From: Gordonia sp. 'Campus' | GTDB lineage: Bacteria; Actinomycetota; Actinomycetes; Mycobacteriales; Mycobacteriaceae | Assembly: GCF_022206305.1 (NCBI RefSeq) | Contig: NZ_JAKOIW010000015.1 | Location: forward strand, 33,864 to 97,863 | DNA: 64,000 nucleotides | Direction: 5' to 3' | Part shown: piece after piece, positions 32,263-42,077 of the stretch | Layout: every line of letters begins with the position of its first letter | Position numbering within the stretch: position 1 is the stretch's first letter | Program-made: the position numbers and the translations under genes | Notes under the pieces: model-generated | What the model was told of the DNA's origin: nothing | What the model saw: only the letters and a program-made list of their open reading frames with translations | Database searches by the model: none

Positions 32263-33449
32263 TGGCCGATCCCACACTCCCGGTGTCCGCACCGGGTTCG
32301 CACGCCCCTGTCGTCAACAAGGGTGAGCTCTTCACCTCCTTCGACGTCAACGCCTTCGAGGTGCCCGGTCCCCGCGAAGAGGCGTGGCGGTTCACCCCGT
32401 TCCGTCGGCTGCGCGGGCTCCACGACGGTTCCGCTCAGCGGACCGCGGAGGCTACGACGACTGTGACCGGGACGTCCGACGGCGTGACGGTCGAGACCGT
32501 CGGCCGCGACGACAAGCGCCTCGGTCAGGGCGGTGTCCCCTTTGATCGCATTGCCGCACAGGCATATTCGTCCTTCACCCAGGCGACGGTCATCACCGTC
32601 GGCCGTGAGGTCGAGCTCGCCGAGCCGGTGACCGTCACGGTCACCGGTCCCGGTGAGGGCGAGACCGCTTTCGGGCACATCCAGATCCGGCTCGAGGCGT
32701 TCGCCCGCGCCGTGGTGGTGCTCGACCAGAAGGGCGGCGGGACCTTCGCCGAGAACGTCGAGTTCGTCGTCGGTGACAGCGCCGCGCTCACCGTCGTCAA
32801 TGTCCACGACTGGGACGACGACGCCGTTCACGTGGCCGCGCATCATGTGCGCGCCGGCCGAGACGCCGTGGTCCGTCACTTCGCGATCAGCTTCGGCGGC
32901 AACCTCGTCCGGCTCTCGCCGATCGTGCACTACGACGCACCCGGCGGCGACGTCGAGATGTGGGGCCTCTACTTCGCCGACGCCGGCCAGCACCTCGAGC
33001 AGCGCCTGCTCGTCGACCACAGCCAGCCCAACTGTCGCTCGAACGTGGTGTACAAGGGTGCGCTGCAGGGCGACCCGTCCGGCGACCGCGCCCGCGAAGC
33101 GCACACCGTCTGGATCGGCGACGTGCTGATCCGTGCCGAGGCCGAGGGCACCGACACGTTCGAGCTGAACCGCAACCTGGTGCTCACCGACAACGCCCGT
33201 GCGGACTCGGTGCCGAACCTGGAGATCGAGACCGGCGAGATCGTCGGCGCCGGACACGCCAGCGCCACCGGACGTTTCGACGACGAGCAACTGTTCTACC
33301 TGCAGGCTCGCGGCATCCCGGAGGACCAGGCGCGCCGTCTGGTGATCCGAGGGTTCTTCGGCGAGGTCATCGCCAAGATCGGTGTGCCCGAACTGCGCGA
33401 ACGACTGTCCGCCGCCGTCGAGCGCGAACTCGAACACTCCGGCGCCTGA
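32262..33449 (+). CDS. sufD: Fe-S cluster assembly protein SufD
   Basis: A SufB paralogue that completes the SufBC2D scaffold and helps iron entry. The 395-residue protein has the N-terminal block PGPREEAWRFTPFRRLRGL and the C-terminal beta-helix with VYKGALQGD, NRNLVLTDNARADSVPNLEIE and GHASATGRFDDEQLFYLQARG, the last carrying the conserved histidine region shared with SufB. It starts one base into the sufB stop (TGATG). Confidence 0.97.
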   Translation: MADPTLPVSAPGSHAPVVNKGELFTSFDVNAFEVPGPREEAWRFTPFRRLRGLHDGSAQRTAEATTTVTGTSDGVTVETVGRDDKRLGQGGVPFDRIAAQAYSSFTQATVITVGREVELAEPVTVTVTGPGEGETAFGHIQIRLEAFARAVVVLDQKGGGTFAENVEFVVGDSAALTVVNVHDWDDDAVHVAAHHVRAGRDAVVRHFAISFGGNLVRLSPIVHYDAPGGDVEMWGLYFADAGQHLEQRLLVDHSQPNCRSNVVYKGALQGDPSGDRAREAHTVWIGDVLIRAEAEGTDTFELNRNLVLTDNARADSVPNLEIETGEIVGAGHASATGRFDDEQLFYLQARGIPEDQARRLVIRGFFGEVIAKIGVPELRERLSAAVERELEHSGA

Positions 33450-33501
33450 GCCTCGCCGCGTCCGACTCCGAACTCCCACAGCCTGTTAGAGAGAACACAC
33501 C

Positions 33502-34275
33502 ATGACCACACTGGAAATCCGTGACCTGCACGTCGATGTCGCCCAGACCGACTCCGACGCCGAGCCCATCCACATTCTCAAAGGTGTCGACCTGACCGTG
33601 AAGTCCGGTGAGACGCACGCGATCATGGGACCCAACGGTTCGGGCAAGTCGACCCTGTCCTACGCCATTGCCGGCCACCCCAAGTACGAGGTGACCTCCG
33701 GGTCGATCACCCTCGACGGTGAGGACGTCCTGGAGATGAGCGTCGACGAGCGCGCCCGCGCCGGTCTGTTCCTGGCGATGCAGTACCCCGTCGAGGTGCC
33801 GGGCGTCTCGATGTCGAACTTCCTCCGGACCGCGGCCACCGCCGTGCGTGGCGAGGCTCCGAAGCTGCGCCACTGGGTCAAGGAGACCAAGGAGGCGATG
33901 ACCGCGCTGGAGATCGATCCGTCGTTCTCCGAGCGCAGCGTCAACGAAGGATTCTCCGGCGGCGAGAAGAAGCGCCACGAGATCCTGCAGCTCGATCTCC
34001 TCAAGCCGCGCATCGCCATCCTCGACGAGACCGACTCCGGCCTCGACGTCGACGCACTGCGCGTCGTCAGCGAAGGCGTCAACCGGTACAAGGAGCGCGA
34101 CAACGGCGGCGTCCTGCTGATCACGCACTACACGCGCATCCTCCGCTACATCAAGCCGGACTTCGTGCATGTCTTCGTCAACGGTCGCGTCGTCGAGTCC
34201 GGCGGTTCCGAGCTGGCCGACGTGCTCGAGGAGAACGGCTACGAGCGTTTCACCTCGGCGGCCAAGGCCGTCTGA
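33502..34275 (+). CDS. sufC: Fe-S cluster assembly ATPase SufC
   Basis: ABC-type ATPase that drives conformational change of the SufBCD scaffold. The 257-residue protein shows Walker A GPNGSGKSTL, the Q-loop region QYPVEVPGVSMSNFLR, the SufC-type signature FSGGEKKRHEILQLDLL and Walker B IAILDETDSGLD, then TLLITHYTRIL-like sequence and HVFVNGRVVESGG. It is 52 bp after sufD, with a purine-rich site (AGAGAG) before the ATG. Confidence 0.97.
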   Translation: MTTLEIRDLHVDVAQTDSDAEPIHILKGVDLTVKSGETHAIMGPNGSGKSTLSYAIAGHPKYEVTSGSITLDGEDVLEMSVDERARAGLFLAMQYPVEVPGVSMSNFLRTAATAVRGEAPKLRHWVKETKEAMTALEIDPSFSERSVNEGFSGGEKKRHEILQLDLLKPRIAILDETDSGLDVDALRVVSEGVNRYKERDNGGVLLITHYTRILRYIKPDFVHVFVNGRVVESGGSELADVLEENGYERFTSAAKAV

Positions 34276-34365
34276 GCCGCCTTCCGGTTCAGCCCGAGTA
34301 CTGCACACCAGAGTCGGCACAGCACAGTCCGCTCATCAGAGTCCGCACACAGGAGGTGTACGTAG

Positions 34366-35661
<1,296 letters not shown>

Positions 35662-35663
35662 GC

Positions 35664-36131
35664 ATGCGGATGGAACAGATGTACCAGGAGGTGATCCTGG
35701 ACCACTACAAGCACCCGCACGGCCGCGGCCTCCGCGAGCCGTTCGGCGCCGAGGTGCACCACGTCAACCCGACCTGCGGTGACGAGGTGACGCTGCGTGT
35801 GGCCGTGTCCGAGGACGGTACGTCCATCGCCGACGTCTCCTATGACGGGCAGGGGTGCTCGATCTCGCAGGCCTCCACTTCGGTGCTGCACGACCTGATC
35901 GTCGGACAACCGGTCGCCGAGGCGCTGGTGACCGTCGACTCCTTCACGACGATGATGACCTCACGCGGCAAGGATCCCGGCGACGAGGACACCATCGGCG
36001 ACGGCATCGCGTTCGCCGGGGTCAGCAAGTACCCCGCACGCGTCAAGTGCGCGCTCCTCGGCTGGATGGCGTTCAAAGACGCACTCGCGCAGACGATAGA
36101 CAGCCATGACACACGAGTGGAGACAGCATGA
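35664..36131 (+). CDS. sufU: Zinc-dependent sulfur acceptor SufU
   Basis: Accepts the persulfide from SufS and passes it to SufBCD. The 155-residue protein contains the three zinc-ligand cysteines Cys38 (CGDEV, with Asp40), Cys65 (QGCSISQAS) and Cys129 (RVKCALLGW), and the SufU-specific insert between the second and third. ATG codons at 35664 and 35670 are both in frame, and the gap to sufS is 2 bp. It overlaps sufT by 4 bp. Confidence 0.96.
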   Translation: MRMEQMYQEVILDHYKHPHGRGLREPFGAEVHHVNPTCGDEVTLRVAVSEDGTSIADVSYDGQGCSISQASTSVLHDLIVGQPVAEALVTVDSFTTMMTSRGKDPGDEDTIGDGIAFAGVSKYPARVKCALLGWMAFKDALAQTIDSHDTRVETA

Positions 36132-36523
36132 GTGACGACACCGCAACCACAGCACAGACACCGACCGACACCGGCGTGACCGGCACGCCACCGGCGCCCG
36201 CCACGTCGCTTCCCGCGATCGACGACGTCGAGGAGGCCATGCGCGACGTCGTCGACCCCGAGCTCGGCATCAACGTCGTCGACCTCGGGCTCGTGTACGG
36301 CATCGAGGTGACCGACGATGCGGTGGCGAAGATCGACATGACCCTCACCTCCGCGGCGTGCCCGCTCACCGATGTGATCGAGGACCAGTCGCGCGGCGCT
36401 CTCGTCAGCAGCGGCCTGTGCACCGACCTGGAGATCAACTGGGTCTGGCTCCCGCCGTGGGGGCCCGACAAGATCACCGACGACGGTCGCGAACAGCTCC
36501 GCGCACTTGGGTTCACCGTCTAG
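36128..36523 (+). CDS. sufT: SufT / MIP18-family (DUF59) Fe-S maturation factor
   Basis: A 131-residue protein with a Thr/Pro-rich N-terminal tail of about 35 residues followed by a DUF59 domain. VEEAMRDVVDPELGINVVDLGLVYG is the family's signature block, and MTLTSAACPLTDVIEDQ carries the conserved cysteine. In Staphylococcus and others SufT supports maturation of Fe-S proteins when demand is high. It is the last gene of the suf operon, co-translated with sufU (ATGA). Confidence 0.94.
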   Translation: MSDDTATTAQTPTDTGVTGTPPAPATSLPAIDDVEEAMRDVVDPELGINVVDLGLVYGIEVTDDAVAKIDMTLTSAACPLTDVIEDQSRGALVSSGLCTDLEINWVWLPPWGPDKITDDGREQLRALGFTV

Positions 36524-36544
36524 TCGGGTTCCTGCCCGACGGCC

Positions 36545-36940
36545 ATGACGTCCTGGTTCGAGTCGCGCGTCGAGCGGATGATCCGCGAGGCGACCGAGCG
36601 CGGCGAGTTCGAGAACCTCCCCGGTGCGGGGAAACCGCTCGACCTGTCCGACAGCGATGACCCCGACTGGTGGGTCAAGCGCAAGATCCGCGACGAGAAC
36701 CTCGATTCGTCGGCACTGTTACCCGCTCCGTTGCAACTCCGACGGGAAGCGCAGGATTTTCCGGAATCGCTCCGCGACATCGCCGACGTGAACGCGGTCC
36801 GGGACATCCTGATCGACTTCAATCGTCGTGTGCGCGAGGCGCATCTGGCGTCACGTCAGATCGCGTTGCCGCACAGCGTGGTCGCCCACACCGTCGACGT
36901 CGACGACCTGATCCGGCGTTGGCGGGCGCTGCGGGGCTGA
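36545..36940 (+). CDS. DUF1992 (DnaJ-C28-like) domain protein
   Basis: A 131-residue soluble protein of the DUF1992 family, related to the conserved region of eukaryotic DNAJC28; there is no J domain. ESRVERMIREATERGEFENLPGAGKPL is the family signature, followed by DPDWWVKRKIRDENL. The function is unknown. It is 21 bp after sufT and so may be transcribed with the suf operon or with hen1-pnkp. Confidence 0.85.
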   Translation: MTSWFESRVERMIREATERGEFENLPGAGKPLDLSDSDDPDWWVKRKIRDENLDSSALLPAPLQLRREAQDFPESLRDIADVNAVRDILIDFNRRVREAHLASRQIALPHSVVAHTVDVDDLIRRWRALRG

Positions 36941-36982
36941 ACCGCACCGCGCAACCGGACGCAAATCGGTTGCCACGGCCCG

Positions 36983-36988
36983 TACGGT
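36983..36988 (+). promoter_or_regulatory. -10 box for a leaderless hen1-pnkp transcript
   Basis: TACGGT lies 6 nt before the hen1 GTG without a ribosome binding site. It would let the RNA-repair pair be expressed apart from the suf genes. Confidence 0.4.
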
Positions 36989-36994
36989 GAGACG

Positions 36995-38338
36995 GTGATC
37001 CTCTCCGTGCAGGTCGCCGGGGACAGCGACGTCCCGGCCACCGAACTGGGCTTCCTGCTCCACAAGCATCCGGACCGCGTGCAGACCTTCCCGACCAGCC
37101 AGGGCCGTGCCACGGTCTTCTACCCCGAAGCGGGCTCGTCGGCCTGCCGGGCGGTGCTCCATGTCGACGGGGCCGGCGCGCGGGTGCCGCGCGATTCCGC
37201 ACGCTATGTGAACGACGTCGCACACGCCGCCGGATCGCGACTCGTCGTCGCGATCGGCAAGGTTTTCGGAGACGCACTCGCCGGACGCTGCAAGCACAAG
37301 CCCGACCTCGTCGATCACCGGTGGTCGATGACGTTGACCATCCCGTCGGTTCCGCTGCGTGCGCGAGCGACCCCGGCCGACCTGTTCGGCCCGCTCGGGT
37401 GGGCTGTGGAGGTCGAGCCGCAGGAGCTGCGACCGTCCGAGTGGGGGGACTCCGACTACGCGACCGTGACATTGCGCGGACTGTTCACGGTCCGCGACGC
37501 GCTGCGTCACGTCGCGATCCTCGTACCCGTCCTGGCCGACGACCAGCACTACTTCGTCCACGAGCCGGAGATCGAGAAGCTGGACCGGCTCGGCGCGGAC
37601 TGGCTGGCCGACCATCCCCTGCGCGAGGCCATCGTCGGGGGCTACCTGAAGGGCATTCGTCCACTCGTGGACGGGGCGCTGGGCCGCCTGAGCGGCGACG
37701 ACCCGTCGCCGCATCCGACTCCGCGGTCGCCCCTGCGCGAATCCCTTGCGCAACAGCGCATCGAGCGGGTCGTCGAGCTGGTTCGATCGTCCGGTGCTCG
37801 TTCGGTCCTGGATGTCGGATGTGGCGAGGGTCGGCTGCTCACCGCCCTGGCCGCCGACCCTGGCCTCGTCCTGGCGGGCGTCGACGTGTCCATGGCCGCG
37901 CTGGGTCGTGCCGAGACAGCTCTCGCGCGCGTCCGGGGAGTGGAGTTGTGGCAGTCGTCGCTGGTCTATGCCGACGCCCGATGTCGCGGATACGACGCCG
38001 CAATCCTGATGGAGGTCATCGAGCACGTCGACCTCGATCGGTTGCCGAGGGCCGCACACACCGTCTTCGACGGGATGGCACCTCGCGTCGTGATCGTCAC
38101 GACACCCAACCGGGAGTACAACGCGCACTACGGGATCGACGTGCGGCATCCCGACCACCGGTTCGAGTTCACCCGCGGCGACTTCACCCGGTGGTGCGAC
38201 TCGGTGGCCGTGGAGTATCGCTACGACGTCGAGATCGGCGGTATCGGCGACCCGCACCCGGACCACGGCACCCCTACGCAGTTCGCTGTCTTCACACGCC
38301 GCGACGTCACCGCGACCGGAATGGACGAGACCGCATGA
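36995..38338 (+). CDS. hen1: 3'-terminal RNA ribose 2'-O-methyltransferase Hen1
   Basis: Methylates the 2'-OH at the broken 3' end of RNA before Pnkp seals it, so the repaired tRNA resists a second ribotoxin cut. The 447-residue protein has the bacterial N-terminal domain (about 1-240), which docks on Pnkp and activates its ligase, and a C-terminal methyltransferase. The latter shows SAM motif VLDVGCGEGRLL, metal-binding LMEVIEHVDLDRL (Glu-x-x-Glu-His) and VIVTTPNREYN with FEFTRGDFTRWC. GTG at 36995; the stop overlaps pnkp by 4 bp. Whether its in vivo targets are tRNAs is known only for relatives. Confidence 0.93.
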   Translation: MILSVQVAGDSDVPATELGFLLHKHPDRVQTFPTSQGRATVFYPEAGSSACRAVLHVDGAGARVPRDSARYVNDVAHAAGSRLVVAIGKVFGDALAGRCKHKPDLVDHRWSMTLTIPSVPLRARATPADLFGPLGWAVEVEPQELRPSEWGDSDYATVTLRGLFTVRDALRHVAILVPVLADDQHYFVHEPEIEKLDRLGADWLADHPLREAIVGGYLKGIRPLVDGALGRLSGDDPSPHPTPRSPLRESLAQQRIERVVELVRSSGARSVLDVGCGEGRLLTALAADPGLVLAGVDVSMAALGRAETALARVRGVELWQSSLVYADARCRGYDAAILMEVIEHVDLDRLPRAAHTVFDGMAPRVVIVTTPNREYNAHYGIDVRHPDHRFEFTRGDFTRWCDSVAVEYRYDVEIGGIGDPHPDHGTPTQFAVFTRRDVTATGMDETA

Positions 38339-40896
38339 GCCGCATCGAGATCCCCTCGCTCGGACTCGTCGTACTCGTCGGCGTCGCGGGTGCCGGGAAG
38401 AGCACCTTCGCGCGCACCCACTTCAGTGACACCGAGGTGTTGTCCTCGGATGCGTTCCGTGGGTTCGTCGCCGACGACCCGACCGATCAGACCGCGACGG
38501 CCGATGCGTTCGAAGCGCTGATCGACGTCGCCCGCCGCCGGTTGCGCCGCGGCCTGCTGACCGTCGTCGATGCCACCTCGCTCCGTCCGGAGGACCGGAA
38601 GGTGTTGGTCGACCTGGCCAAGGACGAGGATGTCTTCGCGGTCGCAATCGTGCTCGACGTGCCGGTCGCGGTGCTGGTGGGTCGGGTGGCCGACCGCGAG
38701 GACATCGACGAGGGCGTCGTCGTACGTCAGCACAAGCTGCTGCGTCAGCACGGAAAGAACTTGCGACGAGAAGGTTTCCGGTTCGTCCATGTGTTGTCCG
38801 ACCAGGCGGAGATCGAGGCGGCGGAGCTGGTGCGCACCCGCCTGTTCAACGATCGCACCGACGACCACGGCCCGTTCGACATCGTGGGCGATGTCCATGG
38901 TTGCGCCGATGAACTGTCCGACCTGCTGACCGCGCTGGGATGGTCGCTGGTGCGCGACGCCGACGGACGGGCGGTCGCCGCGCGTGACCATCCCGACGGT
39001 CGACGCGCGATCTTCGTGGGCGACCTCGTCGACCGAGGGCCCGACACCCCGGGTGTGCTGCGTCTGGTCATGTCCATGGTCTCGGCGGGACAAGCGATGT
39101 GCGTACGCGGCAACCACGAGGAGAAGCTGCTCCGCGTCCTGCGCGAGCGCACCGCGCGAGGCGCGGAGTCGACGGTGTTGACACACGGTCTGGCCGAGAC
39201 GATCGCCCAGTTGGCCGACGAGCCCGATGACTTCGTCGCCGACGTGACCGCCTTTCTCGACGGGTTGGTGTCCCACTATGTGTTCGACGACGGGCGCCTC
39301 GTCGTCGCCCACGCCGGACTCGCCGAGCGCTACCACGGGCGCACATCGGGCCGCGTGCGCAACCTCGCCATGTACGGCGAGACGACGGGTGAGAAGGATC
39401 GGTGGGGATTCCCGGTGCGGGTGGAATGGGCTCGGGACTACCGCGGCACGGCCATGGTCGTCTACGGGCACACACCGGTACCGACCGCCGCCTGGTTGAA
39501 CAACACGCTGTGTGTCGACACCGGCTGTGTCTTCGGCGGTCGGCTCACCGCGCTGCGGTATCCCGAAGCCGACATCGTCGATGTGGCTGCGCGCACGGAG
39601 CACTGGCCGTCCGAACGTCCCATGGGGTACGGCGACACCACGGGCGACGCGCGTGTGCGGTCCACGATCCGCCTCGACGACGTCGTGGGCAAGCGCGCGG
39701 TGGGCAACCGGTTCGGACCGTCGATCACGGTGCGTGACGACCACGCCGCCGCCGCGCTCGAGGTGATGTCGCGGTTCGCCGTCGACGCGGGGTGGTTGCG
39801 GTACCTGCCGCCGACGATGAGCCCGGTGACCGGCACCGCCGACGGCTTGCTGGAGGACCCCGAGGCGGCTTTCGAGTTCTACCGGCGTTCAGGCGTCGCG
39901 AGGGTCGTGTGCGAGGAGAAGCACATGGGCTCTCGCGCGGTCCTCGTGATCTGCGACGGCGAGGCGACCGCGACGGAGGTGTTCGGTGTCACCGGCGGAG
40001 TCGGTGCCCTCTACACCCGGACCGGAAGGTCGTTCTTCGGTCCCCACGACACCGCGTCGATCATCGAGCGGGCCGGGTCGGCGGCGCGTTCGGTGTTCGG
40101 CTCGCTCGGTTGTCGCTGGATGATCCTCGATGCGGAACTGCTGCCATGGAACATCAAGGGCGAAGGCCTGATCCGCAGTGAGTTCGCGGGTGTGGCGGCC
40201 GCCGCCGGCCCCGAACTCGATCTGCTGGCGTCCGAACTCGCCGTCGCGGCGGGTCGGGGACTCGATGTGACGGGGCCGGTGGCCGCGGCCGCATCGCGGC
40301 GGGCGGACATCGACGCGTTCACCCGGGCCTATCTGGATCATGTGCAGGTCGGCGCGACCGTGTCGGCAGCGCGCATCGCACCCTTCGAGGTGCTGGCGTT
40401 CGGCGGACCCGACGGGTCGCACACTGCCGAAGAACTGCCGCACGCATGGCATCTCGATGTCGCCGGGCAGCTCCGCGCGGCCGACCCGGAACTGTTCGTG
40501 ACGACCGCACATCGCGACGTCGACCTCGGCGACGACGCCGCGGTCGCCGAGGCCGCTCTGTGGTGGCACGATCTCACCGACGCCGGCGGAGAGGGCATGG
40601 TGGTCAAGCCTGCCGCGAACATGACCCGCGACCGGCGAGGACGGATGGTCGCACCCGGGGTGAAGGTGCGTGGGCGGGAGTACCTTCGCATCGTCTACGG
40701 GCCGTCGTATACCGACGACATCGGACGACTCCGCGGCCGGGATCTGCGGCACAAGCGATCGATGGCGTTGCGCGAGTACCAGCTCGGTCGAGAGGCACTG
40801 GCCCGCCACATCGGCGGGGAACCGTTGTGGCGGGTTCACGAAGCGGTCTTCGCCGTCCTCGCGCTGGAGTCCGAGCCGGTCGACTCGCGGCTCTAG
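38335..40896 (+). CDS. pnkp: Polynucleotide kinase-phosphatase-ligase Pnkp
   Basis: A three-domain RNA end-healing and sealing enzyme, 853 residues. The N-terminal kinase carries the P-loop GVAGAGKST (Lys22). The central metallophosphoesterase has DIVGDVHGCADEL, FVGDLVDRGPD, VRGNHEEKLL, VAHAGLAERYHG and VYGHTPVPT. The C-terminal adenylyltransferase has the nucleotidyl-lysine in CEEKHMGSRA (Lys529) and the late GEGMVVKP motif. The ligase of this family works only with Hen1, encoded directly upstream with a 4-bp overlap. Its TAG stop shares bases with the stop codon of the convergent lycopene-cyclase-like gene. Confidence 0.95.
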   Translation: MSRIEIPSLGLVVLVGVAGAGKSTFARTHFSDTEVLSSDAFRGFVADDPTDQTATADAFEALIDVARRRLRRGLLTVVDATSLRPEDRKVLVDLAKDEDVFAVAIVLDVPVAVLVGRVADREDIDEGVVVRQHKLLRQHGKNLRREGFRFVHVLSDQAEIEAAELVRTRLFNDRTDDHGPFDIVGDVHGCADELSDLLTALGWSLVRDADGRAVAARDHPDGRRAIFVGDLVDRGPDTPGVLRLVMSMVSAGQAMCVRGNHEEKLLRVLRERTARGAESTVLTHGLAETIAQLADEPDDFVADVTAFLDGLVSHYVFDDGRLVVAHAGLAERYHGRTSGRVRNLAMYGETTGEKDRWGFPVRVEWARDYRGTAMVVYGHTPVPTAAWLNNTLCVDTGCVFGGRLTALRYPEADIVDVAARTEHWPSERPMGYGDTTGDARVRSTIRLDDVVGKRAVGNRFGPSITVRDDHAAAALEVMSRFAVDAGWLRYLPPTMSPVTGTADGLLEDPEAAFEFYRRSGVARVVCEEKHMGSRAVLVICDGEATATEVFGVTGGVGALYTRTGRSFFGPHDTASIIERAGSAARSVFGSLGCRWMILDAELLPWNIKGEGLIRSEFAGVAAAAGPELDLLASELAVAAGRGLDVTGPVAAAASRRADIDAFTRAYLDHVQVGATVSAARIAPFEVLAFGGPDGSHTAEELPHAWHLDVAGQLRAADPELFVTTAHRDVDLGDDAAVAEAALWWHDLTDAGGEGMVVKPAANMTRDRRGRMVAPGVKVRGREYLRIVYGPSYTDDIGRLRGRDLRHKRSMALREYQLGREALARHIGGEPLWRVHEAVFAVLALESEPVDSRL

Positions 40897-42020
40897 GTCG
40901 TGTCGCCTGCCCAGTCCGGCATCGACATGGCGCCGCGGGCGACGACCGAGCGTGTCCGCATGTCGACGGACCTGATGACCCGGGTCATCGCACCCATCGT
41001 CCCGGTGAGGTCGTCGCGGTCGCTCAGGTAACTGCGTTGTGCGGCGATGGGCATGGCGAAGAACGCCTCGAAGAAGGCGACGGTCTGCGCTGGACTCAGC
41101 TGCAGCAGAGCGTTCAACCCGCGTAGACGCAGATTGTGCACGGCGCGGGTCTGTGCGGGCCAGAGATCCGATGCGGGGTCGCGGCCCGCGGCGAGCGCGG
41201 CGACCACCGCGTCGGTGCACATCAGGGAACTGGCGACGCTGTAACCGGTCGTCGGGTTCTTGAATCCGCCTGCGGCACCGAAACGGAACGTCGGATCGCG
41301 CCACGGTCGCGGAGACGAGCCGGTCAGCGGGAAGTCGACGTGTTCGACCCGCCGGATCGTGCTCGGCATACCGCCGAGTCGTTCGGCGAGGCGCCGTTCG
41401 AGTTCGTCGAGTCCGAGGGCGGGATGCCCCGCGAGACAGGTCTCCTCGAGCAGGAACTCGCCGTCGCCCAGCGGTACCACGTAGAGAAACGACGGCAGCG
41501 CACGGCGGTCCGCGGCTCCGCCCCGCCAGTCCATCAGCAACGCCTCGTGTCCGGCGAGAACCGGTGCGGCCGTGGCCGAGTCGACGACGATCCCGTATGC
41601 GGTCTGGCGCGGCGCATCGTGGGGGAGTGCGCCGCGGCAGTCGACCACGGCGTCGCCGGTCAGGACTGAACCATCGTCGAGATGGACACGGCCGCCGTCG
41701 ATGTCGACGACGCGGGCGGTGACCGTCGGCGCTTCGTCGACAGCCAGCGAGCGTTGCAGACCCGGGGTGTCGAACACGGTGTAGCCGCGCGCGATCTCCT
41801 CCAGTGCGTGTCCGGCGACCCCGATGCGATCGGTTCGGGCGGCAACGGCGGAGGGGTCGAGCCAGTCGGGCAACTCGTCGGACCAGCAGGCGAAGGTCGA
41901 TCGCCAGACCCGTTCGGGGTTCGGGTCGACGAGCGTGGCCGACACGCCCGCGCGTACCAGCCGGTGGACGAGTGCGCGGCCGGCCGGTCCGGCCCCCGCG
42001 ACGATGACTCCGGAGCTCAC
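40893..42020 (-). CDS. Lycopene cyclase-family flavoprotein (CrtL/CrtY-like)
   Basis: A 375-residue FAD-dependent protein of the lycopene beta-cyclase family. The N-terminal VIVAGAGPAGRALVHRLV is the dinucleotide-binding motif, GEFLLEETCLAGHP matches the cyclase FLEET motif whose Glu is catalytic, and FGAAGGFKNPTTGYSVASSL is the family's C-terminal FAD block. It could cyclise carotenoid ends, but no other carotenoid gene is in the window, so the substrate is unproven. The GTG at 42020 gives the normal N-terminus. The stop overlaps that of pnkp tail to tail. Confidence 0.85.
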   Translation of the reverse strand: MSSGVIVAGAGPAGRALVHRLVRAGVSATLVDPNPERVWRSTFACWSDELPDWLDPSAVAARTDRIGVAGHALEEIARGYTVFDTPGLQRSLAVDEAPTVTARVVDIDGGRVHLDDGSVLTGDAVVDCRGALPHDAPRQTAYGIVVDSATAAPVLAGHEALLMDWRGGAADRRALPSFLYVVPLGDGEFLLEETCLAGHPALGLDELERRLAERLGGMPSTIRRVEHVDFPLTGSSPRPWRDPTFRFGAAGGFKNPTTGYSVASSLMCTDAVVAALAAGRDPASDLWPAQTRAVHNLRLRGLNALLQLSPAQTVAFFEAFFAMPIAAQRSYLSDRDDLTGTMGAMTRVIRSVDMRTRSVVARGAMSMPDWAGDTT

Positions 42021-42077
42021 ACCCCGTCCTTCGTCACCGGCGCCGGTCCGGACGGGCAACCGTCGACAGCCGTTCCG

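Noticed and set aside
34308-34350. Imperfect repeats CAGAGTCGGCACAG and CAGAGTCCGCACAC before sufS
   Set aside because: Only two degenerate copies without symmetry; the nearby AGGAGGT RBS explains the functional part of the gap.
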